A DNA stretch of 64,000 nucleotides, from NCBI RefSeq assembly GCF_000834015.1, contig NZ_JXQI01000026.1, forward strand, positions 114,037 to 178,036, read 5' to 3'. A program made the translations under genes and the position numbers. The notes under the pieces were generated by a model. The model saw only the letters and a program-made list of their open reading frames with translations. It was not told the origin of the DNA and did not search any database. The stretch comes from Prevotella pectinovora (lineage in GTDB: Bacteria > Bacteroidota > Bacteroidia > Bacteroidales > Bacteroidaceae). Numbering within the stretch: position 1 is the stretch's first letter; every line of letters begins with the position of its first letter. Positions 35,804 to 45,121 of this stretch are shown here, one piece after another.

Positions 35804-36892
35804 ATGAAAATAGGAGACAAAGTAAGATTCATCAGTGAGAAAGGCGGTGGAGTTGTCGTTGGCTTTCAAAACAACAACATTGCTATTGTGGAAGACGAAG
35901 ACGGATTCCAGGTGCCGACTCAGGTGCAAGACCTTGTAGTGGTGAACGACGACAAACAGGCGAAAATGCTATCAGGAGCCACAACACCGAAATTTCAGGA
36001 ACCAGACATTCCGGCGTCACACGCCAATGCCATGGCAAACGCTCCTGTTGCCCAAAATTGCAACGTTCCCAAAGCTCTACACGTGTATGAGCGTGAGAAT
36101 TCAGACCAGATAAACTTGTATTTGGGTTTTGTTCCAAAAGACAAGCAAAATATCAGTAAGACGGAATTCTTCATGTATCTCATCAATGACTGCAATTTTT
36201 TCCTCTCGTTCACATATTCACTTCAGCAGGGAGACGACTACAAACTCCTTGCGCATAACGTCCTGGAACCTAATACCAAACTGCTCATATCAAAGCTTAC
36301 ATTAGATGATGTGCAGGATTTCCAGAATGGAGCTATTCAAATCAACGCGTATAAAACGGACAAGCCATTCAAGCTTCAGCCAAGTTTAGATGTGAAACTG
36401 AAAGTAGACCCTGTAAAGTTTTATAAGCTCCACACATTCAGAGAAAACGACTTCTTTGATGAAGACGCTCTCGTGATGTCTGTCGTCGAGAACGGAGTAC
36501 CGATGAAGGCGCTCACCATTGAGGCAGACGACCTGAAGGAAAAGATAATAGAAAAGCAACGCATCGAGATTACCGCTCCTGCCCGGACTGCCCACAAGAG
36601 AAATGACAATGAGCCGCTTGTCGTTGACCTACATATCGATGAACTTCTCGACACTACAGCGGGCATGTCGCATACAGACATGCTGAATTTTCAGCTTGAC
36701 AAGTTCCGTGAGACTTTGGAAAGTTTCAAGCAAAAGAAAGGTTTCAAAATCATCTTCATCCACGGCAAGGGCGAAGGCGTGTTGCGAAATGCCATAATCA
36801 GAGAATTAAGATACAAGTACAAAAAGTATACATATCAGGACGCTTCATTCCAGGAGTACGGATACGGAGCCACACAGGTAACCATCCACTGA
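35804..36892 (+). CDS. DUF2027/Smr domain protein
   Basis: 362 residues. The first 60 residues are a small beta domain (VRFISEKGGGVVVGFQNNN) followed by the DUF2027 region. The last 80 are an Smr domain with DLHIDEL near 270, FIHGKGEGVLRNAI near 318-331 and the terminal YGYGATQVTIH. Smr domains nick or cut nucleic acids, as in MutS2 and ribosome-rescue nucleases. A role in RNA or DNA metabolism is likely but the substrate is unknown. 21 bases after queA. Confidence 0.85.
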   Translation: MKIGDKVRFISEKGGGVVVGFQNNNIAIVEDEDGFQVPTQVQDLVVVNDDKQAKMLSGATTPKFQEPDIPASHANAMANAPVAQNCNVPKALHVYERENSDQINLYLGFVPKDKQNISKTEFFMYLINDCNFFLSFTYSLQQGDDYKLLAHNVLEPNTKLLISKLTLDDVQDFQNGAIQINAYKTDKPFKLQPSLDVKLKVDPVKFYKLHTFRENDFFDEDALVMSVVENGVPMKALTIEADDLKEKIIEKQRIEITAPARTAHKRNDNEPLVVDLHIDELLDTTAGMSHTDMLNFQLDKFRETLESFKQKKGFKIIFIHGKGEGVLRNAIIRELRYKYKKYTYQDASFQEYGYGATQVTIH

Positions 36893-36920
36893 TGATTCTT
36901 TCATAAAAATACCAAGAGAC

Positions 36921-38861
36921 ATGCAAAACGGCTTTATCAAAGTGGCAGCATCCATACCGTCGGTAAAGGTTGCCAACTGCCAATACAATGTGCAGCAGAT
37001 AGAGAATGCCATAGCCCTGGCAGAAGGCAAGGGCGTCGAGATAATCGTGTTCCCGGAACTTTCAATTACAGGATACACCTGTCAGGATCTTTTCCGCCAG
37101 CGGCTCCTTATTGAACAGGCTGAGCTTTCGGTGATGAAACTCCTTGACTTCACTCGCAGTCTGGACATCATAAGCATAGTTGGTGTACCAATCGTGGCTG
37201 GTGACTTGCTGCTCAATTGCGGCATGGTTATTCAAAAAGGAACTATCCTGGGGGTGGTAGTGAAAACATTTCTGCCTAACTACAGCGAGTTTTATGAGAA
37301 AAGATGGTTCTCGTCTTCGCAAGACCTGAAGCCCACAGAAATACGTTTTGCAGGCAGGACGGTGAAACTATCGGCAAGCCATAAAGTATTCCGTACATAC
37401 GACGGTGTCACTTTCGGCGTGGAAATATGCGAAGATGTATGGTCGCCAAATCCGCCGAGCAACGAACTCGCCCTTTCTGGAGCAGAACTGATATTCAATC
37501 TCTCGGCAAGCGACGACCTTATAGGAAAGCATAGCTATCTGGAAAAGTTGCTCTCGCAACAGAGCGCCCGTACGATAACGGGGTATGTCTACAGTAGCTG
37601 TGGCTTTGGCGAAAGCACACAAGACGTGGTGTATGGCGGTAATGCCCTCATCTGCGAGAACGGAAACATTCTGACTCAAGGCCAACGCTTCAGCCTTGAC
37701 CCACAGACCGTCATTTCTCAGATCGATGTGGAGAAATTGCGCAATGAGCGTCGTTCAAACAGTACTTATGCCAACGCTCAACGCGACCATATGGCTGAAA
37801 TAATAGATGCACAACCCGTGGCAGAGAAAGATTTCGAGCTCATCAGAAAAATCAATCCATTGCCTTTCATCCCGTTAACAGATGATATGTTCGATAGTTG
37901 TGACGAGATATTTTCTATACAGGTGATGGGACTTGCCAAACGTCTCGTGCATACCCACAGCAAAACCGTGGTAGTCGGTATAAGTGGAGGACTCGACAGC
38001 ACATTGGCTCTGCTGGTATGCGTGAAGACATTTGATAAACTTGGGTTATCCCGCAAAGGCATAGTAGGAGTTACAATGCCTGGATTCGGAACTACTGACA
38101 GGACTTATTCTAATGCCATGTCCCTGATGGAAGGACTCGGAATTACGATACGGGAAATCGGCATCGCCGATTCAGTGAAACAACACTTCTCTGACATCGG
38201 CCAGGATATTAACATACATGACGTGACATACGAAAATTCACAGGCCAGAGAACGCACTCAGATACTCATGGACCTAAGCAACAAGCTGTCAGGTATGGTG
38301 ATTGGCACTGGCGACCTTTCCGAACTGGCATTGGGATGGGCTACTTATAATGGAGACCACATGAGCATGTATGGTGTCAATGGAAGTATTCCTAAAACTC
38401 TGATAAAGCATATGGTGCGCCATGTGGCAGAAAATGAGGTGGATGAAAATACGCGTGATACACTCCTCGACATCATCGACACACCTATCAGCCCGGAATT
38501 GACACCAGCCGATGAGGCAGGAAACATCGCACAGAAGACAGAAGACCTTGTCGGTCCTTATGAATTACATGATTTCTTCATCTACTATTTCCTCCGCTAT
38601 GGCTATCGGCCGTCAAGAATATTCCTGCTTGCCAAGAAGGCATTTGATGGAACTGACAATAGAGTGGAAACATACAGCGATGATACCATAAAGCATTGGC
38701 TGTCAATATTTGCAAGACGCTTCTTCAATCAACAGTTCAAACGTTCCTGTCTTCCAGATGGTCCCAAAGTGGGCAGCGTGAGTCTTAGTCCGCGAGGCGA
38801 TTGGAGAATGCCGTCAGATGCAGATTCCAGCCTCTGGCTGCAGGAAATAGATAGTTTGTAA
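36921..38861 (+). CDS. nadE: Glutamine-dependent NAD+ synthetase
   Basis: 646 residues, the two-domain form. Residues 1-275 are a nitrilase-type glutaminase with the triad in FPELSITGYTC (Glu), KTFLPNYSEFYEKRWF (Lys) and GVEICEDVWSP (Cys). Residues 310-646 are the synthetase, with the pyrophosphate loop VGISGGLDSTLAL near 352-364 and GTGDLSELALGWATYNGDHMS. It amidates nicotinic acid adenine dinucleotide to NAD+ using glutamine-derived ammonia. All key residues are visible. Confidence 0.95.
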   Translation: MQNGFIKVAASIPSVKVANCQYNVQQIENAIALAEGKGVEIIVFPELSITGYTCQDLFRQRLLIEQAELSVMKLLDFTRSLDIISIVGVPIVAGDLLLNCGMVIQKGTILGVVVKTFLPNYSEFYEKRWFSSSQDLKPTEIRFAGRTVKLSASHKVFRTYDGVTFGVEICEDVWSPNPPSNELALSGAELIFNLSASDDLIGKHSYLEKLLSQQSARTITGYVYSSCGFGESTQDVVYGGNALICENGNILTQGQRFSLDPQTVISQIDVEKLRNERRSNSTYANAQRDHMAEIIDAQPVAEKDFELIRKINPLPFIPLTDDMFDSCDEIFSIQVMGLAKRLVHTHSKTVVVGISGGLDSTLALLVCVKTFDKLGLSRKGIVGVTMPGFGTTDRTYSNAMSLMEGLGITIREIGIADSVKQHFSDIGQDINIHDVTYENSQARERTQILMDLSNKLSGMVIGTGDLSELALGWATYNGDHMSMYGVNGSIPKTLIKHMVRHVAENEVDENTRDTLLDIIDTPISPELTPADEAGNIAQKTEDLVGPYELHDFFIYYFLRYGYRPSRIFLLAKKAFDGTDNRVETYSDDTIKHWLSIFARRFFNQQFKRSCLPDGPKVGSVSLSPRGDWRMPSDADSSLWLQEIDSL

Positions 38862-38876
38862 GCTTTCCATATAGGA

Positions 38877-38894
38877 CTTTGCCGAAAGGCAAAG
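38877..38894 (+). other. GAAA-capped hairpin after nadE
   Basis: CTTTGCC (38877-38883), GAAA loop, GGCAAAG (38888-38894): a perfect 7-bp stem starting 15 bases after the nadE stop. No T tract follows; it may stabilise the 3' end or be a weak terminator. Confidence 0.45.
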
Positions 38895-38994
38895 CCCTGA
38901 CCTCATAAAGCAAAAGGATGGCGTGAGGCTTTGCATACTATGCAATAATGCAATTATTGAAAGAAAATACAATAATTCAGAGTAATAATCGTTA

Positions 38995-40494
38995 ATGTAT
39001 TTAATGAAATATTCTGTTAACAAATTCTTATTAGCATTTGCAGCGACAGTCATTATGTCCGCATGTACTGACGACGACTCCTTCACGACGTCGCCAGACC
39101 ACCTTCTCACGTTCTCTACAGACACTATAAGCATGGACACAGTCTTCTCGAGAGTGCCCACAAGCAGAAGGTTTTTCTGGGTATATAACAAATCGGGCGA
39201 TGGCATCAGATGCTCTAACGTCAGACTCGCTAATGGGAACCAGTCTGGTTTCCGTGTGAACGTCGACGGTACATATCTCGGCAAGGAATCCGGATTTCAG
39301 ACTGCAAATCTGGAAATAAGAAACAAGGACAGTGTTTTTGTCAATGTGGAACTGACATCCCCTATGACAAACAAGCTTGACCCTCAGCTAATAGAAGACA
39401 ATCTTGTGTTCAGACTTGAAAGCGGCGTGGAGCAGAAGATCAATCTCAACGCATATTCGTGGGATGCCGAGATATTGAAAGATCTCAAAGTAAGCCACGA
39501 TACGTTGATATCTTCGGACAGACCGATTGTAGTCTACGGCAACATGCGCATCGATAGCCTTGCAACTGCAACCATAGCACCAGGAACAACGTTGTATTTC
39601 CATTCAAAAGCCGGGCTTGACGTCTATGGCAGACTCGTGGCAGAAGGCACTCCGGAAAAAAACATTGTGTTCAGAGGCGACCGTACCGACCGTATGTTCG
39701 ACTATCTGCCCTATGACATGGTAAGCGGACAATGGAACGGTATCCGTTTCCATTCGTCATCATACGAAAACGTTATGAACTTTACCGATGTGCACAGTAC
39801 TTTCAATGGCATCGTCTGCGACTCTTCTGATGTCAGCAGACTAAAGCTGAAATTTTATAACAGCATAGTGCATAACTGTCAAGGCTACGGACTACGTTCT
39901 GTAAACAGTGTAGTCGATGTGAGAAACAGCCAGTTGACAAATACTCTCAATGATTGCGTTGCCATACATGGTGGAGGGGCATTGCTTCTGAACTGTACCA
40001 TAGCACAATTCTATCCGTTCGACTCCAACAGAGGTGCTGCCTTAAGATTCAGCAATGGTGAAAATGACGGGGAAACACTCCACAAATACCCATTGTATCA
40101 AATGGATTGCATCAACTCCATCGTGACAGGATATGCTGATGACGTAGTGATGGGTTCTGTCGCAGACTCCACAATTTCTTATACATACAAGTTCCAGAAC
40201 TGTATTCTCAGGACTGACTCCATCGACAATGGAGATAACATCAAAAATGTGATATGGGAGGATGCTGATTCCGTAGCTACCGACACGGTTTATGGTGGAG
40301 AGAAAAACTTCAAACTGGTGGATATTAACAAACAGCATTTTGATTTTCATCTGAGCAATGTTTCCAAAGCCATCGGGAAGGGCACCAAGGAAGACAATTA
40401 TTACATGCCTACTGACAGAGAAGGACGAAAGAGGGACGATGAACCAGACTTGGGATGTTATGAATATGTGGAGCCAGTTAAAGAACAAGAATAA
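38995..40494 (+). CDS. Lipoprotein with right-handed beta-helix, function unknown
   Basis: 499 residues (or 496 from the ATG at 39004). The signal peptide ends in a lipobox, VIMSAC, and the cysteine is followed by TDDDS. An acidic stretch right after the cysteine resembles the lipoprotein export signal of Bacteroidetes, so a surface location is likely. After an N-terminal beta domain, residues 175-430 show parallel beta-helix features: TIAPGTTLYFHSKAGLDVYGRL, NGIVCDSSDVSRL, GLRSVNSVVDVRNSQLTN, GGGALLLNCTI. The end, GREGRKRDD-like DREGRKRDDEPDLGCYEY, is typical of such lipoproteins. Polysaccharide or adhesion roles are possible but not shown. Confidence 0.8.
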   Translation: MYLMKYSVNKFLLAFAATVIMSACTDDDSFTTSPDHLLTFSTDTISMDTVFSRVPTSRRFFWVYNKSGDGIRCSNVRLANGNQSGFRVNVDGTYLGKESGFQTANLEIRNKDSVFVNVELTSPMTNKLDPQLIEDNLVFRLESGVEQKINLNAYSWDAEILKDLKVSHDTLISSDRPIVVYGNMRIDSLATATIAPGTTLYFHSKAGLDVYGRLVAEGTPEKNIVFRGDRTDRMFDYLPYDMVSGQWNGIRFHSSSYENVMNFTDVHSTFNGIVCDSSDVSRLKLKFYNSIVHNCQGYGLRSVNSVVDVRNSQLTNTLNDCVAIHGGGALLLNCTIAQFYPFDSNRGAALRFSNGENDGETLHKYPLYQMDCINSIVTGYADDVVMGSVADSTISYTYKFQNCILRTDSIDNGDNIKNVIWEDADSVATDTVYGGEKNFKLVDINKQHFDFHLSNVSKAIGKGTKEDNYYMPTDREGRKRDDEPDLGCYEYVEPVKEQE

Positions 40495-40521
40495 AATGAA
40501 ACCATAAAATGAACAGACATC

Positions 40522-40995
40522 ATGGAAAATATCAATGTAAAAATCGAGATATTGTCTTGCGTATATGATGAGCTCAACGAACAGGACAAAGCACTTGTGG
40601 ATTTGGCAAAACAGGCTACGGCCAATTCTTATTCGCCATATTCCCACTTCAGAGTCGGAGCAGCAATAAGATTGTCTGACGACAGCACCATCATCGGTGC
40701 CAATCAGGAGAATGCCGCCTTCGGTGTCACTCTATGTGCTGAGCGTTCTGCAATATTCGCCGCCCAGGCACAACAACCGGGAAAGGCTATTCTGGCCATT
40801 GCCATAGCGGCAAGAACCGAAAACGGATTCACTAAACAGCCAATATCACCATGTGGATCATGCCGGCAGGTGATGGTAGAGATAGAAAAGAGATATCAAC
40901 AGCCACTGCATATTGTGCTTTATGGTGAGAATGCTATATATGTGATTGAATCGATTAAGAATCTGATGCCGTTATCATTTGAGAATCTAGACTGA
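40522..40995 (+). CDS. cdd: Cytidine deaminase
   Basis: 157 residues. The zinc site is CAERSAIF (Cys ligand and catalytic Glu, near residue 73-80) and PCGSCRQV (two Cys ligands, near 112-119); YSPYSHFRVGAA near the start binds the nucleoside. It converts cytidine and deoxycytidine to the uridine forms in pyrimidine salvage. Slightly longer than the minimal 130-residue enzyme because of an N-terminal extension of about 20 residues. Confidence 0.95.
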   Translation: MENINVKIEILSCVYDELNEQDKALVDLAKQATANSYSPYSHFRVGAAIRLSDDSTIIGANQENAAFGVTLCAERSAIFAAQAQQPGKAILAIAIAARTENGFTKQPISPCGSCRQVMVEIEKRYQQPLHIVLYGENAIYVIESIKNLMPLSFENLD

Positions 40996-41046
40996 AATGA
41001 CCTCTCCTGCATCACAATACAATTGAAATAGAAACGAAACTGATTG

Positions 41047-41853
41047 ATGAAAGCTGTAAGACCAAAGAAAAATTTAGGACAACATTTCCTTACGGATCTA
41101 AATGTGGCAAAGGCGATAGCAGACACAGTTGACGCTTGTCCGGATATTCCGATCCTTGAAGTTGGCCCGGGAATGGGAGTCCTCACACAATATCTCACAC
41201 AAAAGGGAAGAGAAGTCAAGGTGGTGGAAATAGACAGGGAATCAGTGGAATACCTCAATGAAGCGTATCCAATGCTGAGAGATAACATAATCGGTGAAGA
41301 TTTCCTCAAAATGGATTTGCATACCGTATTCTCTGGCAGCCCTTTCGTATTGACAGGCAATTATCCCTACGATATATCGTCACAGATTTTCTTCAAAATG
41401 CTTGACAATCGCGACATTATCCCATGCTGCACAGGAATGATACAGCGCGAAGTAGCACTGCGAATTGCTTCGCAGCCAGGAAACAAACAATATGGTATAC
41501 TTAGTGTGCTTATTCAGGCATGGTATAATGTTGAGTATCTTTTCACAGTAGACGAAAATGTGTTCAACCCTCCACCAAAGGTAAAAAGTGCTGTTATAAG
41601 GATGACGCGTAACGACGTTCAGAATATCGGTTGCGATGAGAATCTTTTCAAACGTGTAGTAAAAACCGTTTTCAATCAGCGGCGCAAGATGTTACGCGTT
41701 TCTCTGAGGCAAATATTCTCAAAATTGAAGAATGATGATGAATTCTTTACTCATGAACTAATGACAAAACGTCCTGAACAACTGACGATACTGCAATTCG
41801 TAGAGTTGACAAATTTGGTTGACAACCAGTTGAAAAGCGGAAACGTGGAATGA
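41047..41853 (+). CDS. rsmA: 16S rRNA dimethyladenosine transferase (KsgA)
   Basis: 268 residues from the ATG at 41047 (a TTG one codon upstream is ignored). Signature RPKKNLGQHFLTD at the start, SAM motif ILEVGPGMGVLTQYL near 36-50, and catalytic NYPY near 106 in place of NLPY. It dimethylates two adjacent adenines near the 3' end of 16S rRNA, and loss causes kasugamycin resistance in other bacteria. A 12-bp inverted repeat lies about 75 bases downstream. Confidence 0.95.
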   Translation: MKAVRPKKNLGQHFLTDLNVAKAIADTVDACPDIPILEVGPGMGVLTQYLTQKGREVKVVEIDRESVEYLNEAYPMLRDNIIGEDFLKMDLHTVFSGSPFVLTGNYPYDISSQIFFKMLDNRDIIPCCTGMIQREVALRIASQPGNKQYGILSVLIQAWYNVEYLFTVDENVFNPPPKVKSAVIRMTRNDVQNIGCDENLFKRVVKTVFNQRRKMLRVSLRQIFSKLKNDDEFFTHELMTKRPEQLTILQFVELTNLVDNQLKSGNVE

Positions 41854-41929
41854 TATGATGTCTACTGAGAACAAATATTTATAAGACAACATAGAGATGG
41901 AATGGTCTTTGCCAGGCTTTTCCGTTTCT

Positions 41930-41961
41930 TTGTATTTGCAAGGTCGATATTGCAAATACAA
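41930..41961 (+). terminator. Perfect inverted repeat after rsmA, possible terminator
   Basis: TTGTATTTGCAA (41930-41941) and TTGCAAATACAA (41950-41961) pair over 12 bp with an 8-base loop. There is no T tail, so termination is uncertain. Confidence 0.5.
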
Positions 41962-42024
41962 TTCGTTGCCTATTAAAAAGGAAAAATAATCACAGATACG
42001 TTTCTCTAAACAATCATTTTTTAT

Positions 42025-42075
42025 TATTTTTGCAGTATGAAAGGACTGATGCACAATTGTGCGAGTGTAAAGTCC
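42025..42075 (+). promoter_or_regulatory. pgk promoter -7 box and leader hairpin
   Basis: TATTTTTG (42025-42032) fits TAnnTTTG. Starting about 11 bases later, GGACT (42043-42047) pairs with AGTCC (42071-42075) and encloses the perfect palindrome GCACAATTGTGC (42051-42062). The hairpin would lie at the 5' end of the pgk mRNA. Confidence 0.5.
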
Positions 42076-42126
42076 TGACTTGATTCAAAGGTACTTAGTT
42101 TAATTTTAATAGATAAACAAACAGTT

Positions 42127-43395
42127 ATGAAAATCGAAGATTTTAACTTTGCAGGTAAAAAGGCTATCGTTCGTGTAGATTTCAATGTTCCATTGGATGA
42201 GAACGGACATGTGACAGACGACACTCGTATCCGTGGTGCGCTCCCAACACTGAAGAAAGTCCTTTCTGATGGTGGTAGTCTCATCATGATGAGCCATATG
42301 GGTAAGCCCAAAGGTAAAGTTAATCCAAAGCTCTCTCTCAGCCAGATTGTCAAGAACGTTTCAGAAGCTCTTGGCGTTGACGTGAAGTTTGCTCCAGATT
42401 GTGCTAATGCAGACAAGGAAGTTGCAGGACTGAAGACCGGTGAAGCTTTGCTACTCGAGAATCTCCGTTTCTACGCAGAGGAAGAGGGCAAGCCTGTAGG
42501 TATTGACAAGGAAGATCCAGCCTACGCTCAGGCAAAAGCTGAGATGAAAGACAAGCAGAAAGAGTTTGCCAAGAAATTGGCTTCTTATGCAGACTGTTAT
42601 GTAATGGACGCATTCGGTACAGCACATCGTAAGCACGCATCAACAGCTGTAATTGATGAATTCTTCAGCAAGGACAATAAGATGCTTGGATATCTGATGG
42701 AGAAGGAAGTTCATGCTGTTGACAATGTGCTGAAGGATATAAAACGTCCTTTCGTTGCCATTATGGGAGGTTCAAAGGTTTCGTCTAAGATTGGCATCAT
42801 CGAGAACCTACTTGGCAAGGTTGACAAGCTCATCCTTTGCGGTGGTATGACATATACATTCTCTAAGGCTCATGGTGGTGAGATAGGTGACTCTATTGTT
42901 GAACTTGACAAACTGGATGTCGCACTCAACGTGGAGAAAATGGCAAAGGAGAACGGTGTAGAGCTTGTGCTCGCTACAGATTCTGTATGTTGCACTGGCT
43001 ATGATTTCAAGACGTTCTCAGTCAAGGATGGCGCTCAGGTCAAGGTGTTCCCTTCAAATGCGATTGAGAATGGTTGGGATGGTCTTGATGCTGGTCCGGA
43101 TAGTCGTGCCAAGTTTGCTGCAGCCATCGAAGGAGCGAAGACTATTCTTTGGAACGGTCCTGCAGGATGTTTCGAGTGTGATGAATTTACAGCTGGTTCA
43201 CGCGCTATTGGTGAAGCTATCGCAAAGGCAACCGCAGAAGGTGCTTTCTCTCTGATTGGAGGTGGAGATTCTGTAGCTTGTGTAAATAAGTTCGGTCTTG
43301 CCGATAAGGTGTCTTATATATCAACTGGTGGTGGTGCTTTGCTCGAAGCCATCGAGGGTAAGGAGCTCCCTGGAGTTGCTGCCATAGAGAAATAA
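42127..43395 (+). CDS. pgk: Phosphoglycerate kinase
   Basis: 422 residues. [21 protein letters not shown] near the start, [44 protein letters not shown] and the nucleotide loop [13 protein letters not shown] near the end are all standard. It makes ATP from 1,3-bisphosphoglycerate in glycolysis. Codon use looks more strongly biased than in its neighbours, as expected for a highly expressed gene. A strong terminator follows. Confidence 0.97.
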   Translation: MKIEDFNFAGKKAIVRVDFNVPLDENGHVTDDTRIRGALPTLKKVLSDGGSLIMMSHMGKPKGKVNPKLSLSQIVKNVSEALGVDVKFAPDCANADKEVAGLKTGEALLLENLRFYAEEEGKPVGIDKEDPAYAQAKAEMKDKQKEFAKKLASYADCYVMDAFGTAHRKHASTAVIDEFFSKDNKMLGYLMEKEVHAVDNVLKDIKRPFVAIMGGSKVSSKIGIIENLLGKVDKLILCGGMTYTFSKAHGGEIGDSIVELDKLDVALNVEKMAKENGVELVLATDSVCCTGYDFKTFSVKDGAQVKVFPSNAIENGWDGLDAGPDSRAKFAAAIEGAKTILWNGPAGCFECDEFTAGSRAIGEAIAKATAEGAFSLIGGGDSVACVNKFGLADKVSYISTGGGALLEAIEGKELPGVAAIEK

Positions 43396-43457
43396 AGACA
43401 GGCCGGATTTGTCTTTTTATAGAATATGACGATTCATTATTCTACATTATATGAATT

Positions 43458-43485
43458 GGTGTGCATTATTTGCACACCTTTTTTT
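43458..43485 (+). terminator. Terminator after pgk
   Basis: GGTGTGCA (43458-43465), 5-base loop, TGCACACC (43471-43478), TTTTTTT tail. Confidence 0.95.
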
Positions 43486-43514
43486 GTAGGTTCAACATAA
43501 TTCCATTACCTTTG
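43483..43514 (+). promoter_or_regulatory. Promoter of the menaquinone operon
   Basis: TTTG (43483-43486) directly overlapping the T tail of the pgk terminator, 20 bases, TACCTTTG (43507-43514). The first gene starts 22 bases downstream. Confidence 0.75.
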
Positions 43515-43535
43515 TATATATATTGCAATCAGATA

Positions 43536-43958
43536 ATGGATATAGAAAATGTAAAAAAGATAATAGAGCGTAAGCCTAACCTCTCCACTGCTCTCGGGAT
43601 GAATTTCATTTCTACTCCAGAACAGGACACATGCAAGGCTACAATGAAAGTTGATGAGCGTAACCGTCAGCCATTCGGGTTCTTGAGTGGTGGCGCATCC
43701 TTGGCGTTGGCGGAGAATCTGGCTGGCGTTGGCTCATGCTCAATATGTCCGGACAAAATATGTGTCGGCATTAGCGTAAGTGGAGAACATGTGAGAGCAG
43801 TGCAGGAAGGCGACACAGTTACTGCTAACGCTCGCCTAGTGAGCAAAGGACATAAACTTCACGTGTGGGAGGTTTCGATAGTGAACTCTCATGGGGAACT
43901 GATTTCCACCGTTCATGTCACAAATTATGTATTAACTCCTAAAGACTCTCAAGACTAA
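43536..43958 (+). CDS. menI: Hotdog-fold thioesterase, probable DHNA-CoA hydrolase MenI
   Basis: 140 residues from the ATG at 43536 (MDIENVKK); the longer frame from 43461 would run through the promoter. PaaI/YdiI-type hotdog fold: MNFISTPEQDTCKATMKVDERNRQP then FLSGGASLALAENLAG, in which the glutamate of the central helix is the expected catalytic residue, and GISVSGEHVRAVQEGD. As first gene of the men operon it most likely releases 1,4-dihydroxy-2-naphthoate from CoA. Name based on fold plus context. Confidence 0.8.
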   Translation: MDIENVKKIIERKPNLSTALGMNFISTPEQDTCKATMKVDERNRQPFGFLSGGASLALAENLAGVGSCSICPDKICVGISVSGEHVRAVQEGDTVTANARLVSKGHKLHVWEVSIVNSHGELISTVHVTNYVLTPKDSQD

Positions 43959-43963
43959 TTATC

Positions 43964-45076
43964 GTGAAAGACGCTTTTGTGATATATCGTTACCCTTCAG
44001 CAGGGAACAAATGTGTTATTGTGAAACAAGATGAAAGTTCTCTCAAGAAGCTGCATTCCTTTTCAGAATTGGGAAAGGCTGATGGTTTCGTATTTGCACC
44101 ATTCTGTATAACAGAAGACACTCCGGCTGTGCTTTTCGATAGTCCTATCCGCCGTGTGACGGAGCTTGATTATGATAATATCCTCAGAGAGGTAATGTAT
44201 AATGGCAACTGTTGCGTTCTAAATGAAAGACTTAAGCCATACAATGGAAAACTCTATGATAGAAAATCATACGAAGAAGATTTCAACTGTTTCAAAGCTG
44301 CGATTAGGGAGAAGAGGATTGATAAGGCCGTTCTGTCTAGAAGTCTAGTTTTAAAGGACGACAACAAGAAGAATGTGATAAGAATGTTTCTGAAAGCATG
44401 TGAGAACAATTCGGATTCATACATCGTTCTCATTTCGTCAGACCAAACTGGAGTATGGCTTGTAGCAACGCCTGAAGTTCTTTTAGAACGTTGTGGAAAT
44501 GTCTTTCACACCATAGCACTTGCCGGAACGATGGACAAACGACTGGTTATATCCGATAACGAATCAAAAGCGATTGGCAAGATTTCAGATATAGATATAT
44601 CCTGTTGGAGCAACAAGAACATCTGGGAACAACAATACGTTTCTTCTTATATAAAAAAACGGTTATCCTATTTTTTTTCTGAAATAGAAGAACTTGGACC
44701 TACGACAGTATCTGCAGGCAATGTAGTGCATTTAAGAAGTGATTTTTTCGCAGAAGTAGATAGTATTGCAAGAATAAGCCCTGGTGATATAGTACGGCAA
44801 TTACATCCAACGCCGGCAGTTTGCGGTGTTCCTGCAGGTGAGTCATACAGTCTTATCAATAGCAAAGAACATAATGACCGTCGATATTACAGCGGATTCT
44901 GTGGAGTAGTGGATACAGATGGAGACAGTCATTTGTTTGTTACCTTGAGATGTATGGAAATTTTCTCCGATTGTTATAAACTATATGCAGGAGGCGGAAT
45001 CCTTGCCGAAAGCAATATGGAGGAAGAATGGAGAGAAACGGAACTGAAAATGAAGACAATGATGGACTGTATCTGA
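43964..45076 (+). CDS. menF: Isochorismate synthase
   Basis: 370 residues from a GTG at 43964, 5 bases after the previous stop. It isomerises chorismate to isochorismate, the first step of menaquinone synthesis. Chorismate-binding motifs: IDKAVLSRSLVLK, TIALAGTMDK, LHPTPAVCGVPAGES and YYSGFCGVVDTDG near the end, followed by YAGGGILAESNMEEEWRETELK. Shorter than E. coli MenF in the N-terminal part, as is usual in Bacteroidetes. Confidence 0.93.
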   Translation: MKDAFVIYRYPSAGNKCVIVKQDESSLKKLHSFSELGKADGFVFAPFCITEDTPAVLFDSPIRRVTELDYDNILREVMYNGNCCVLNERLKPYNGKLYDRKSYEEDFNCFKAAIREKRIDKAVLSRSLVLKDDNKKNVIRMFLKACENNSDSYIVLISSDQTGVWLVATPEVLLERCGNVFHTIALAGTMDKRLVISDNESKAIGKISDIDISCWSNKNIWEQQYVSSYIKKRLSYFFSEIEELGPTTVSAGNVVHLRSDFFAEVDSIARISPGDIVRQLHPTPAVCGVPAGESYSLINSKEHNDRRYYSGFCGVVDTDGDSHLFVTLRCMEIFSDCYKLYAGGGILAESNMEEEWRETELKMKTMMDCI

Positions 45077-45121
45077 GACAGGTTGCAACGACCTGTTAAT
45101 TGAATTAAACACTAAAAATAC

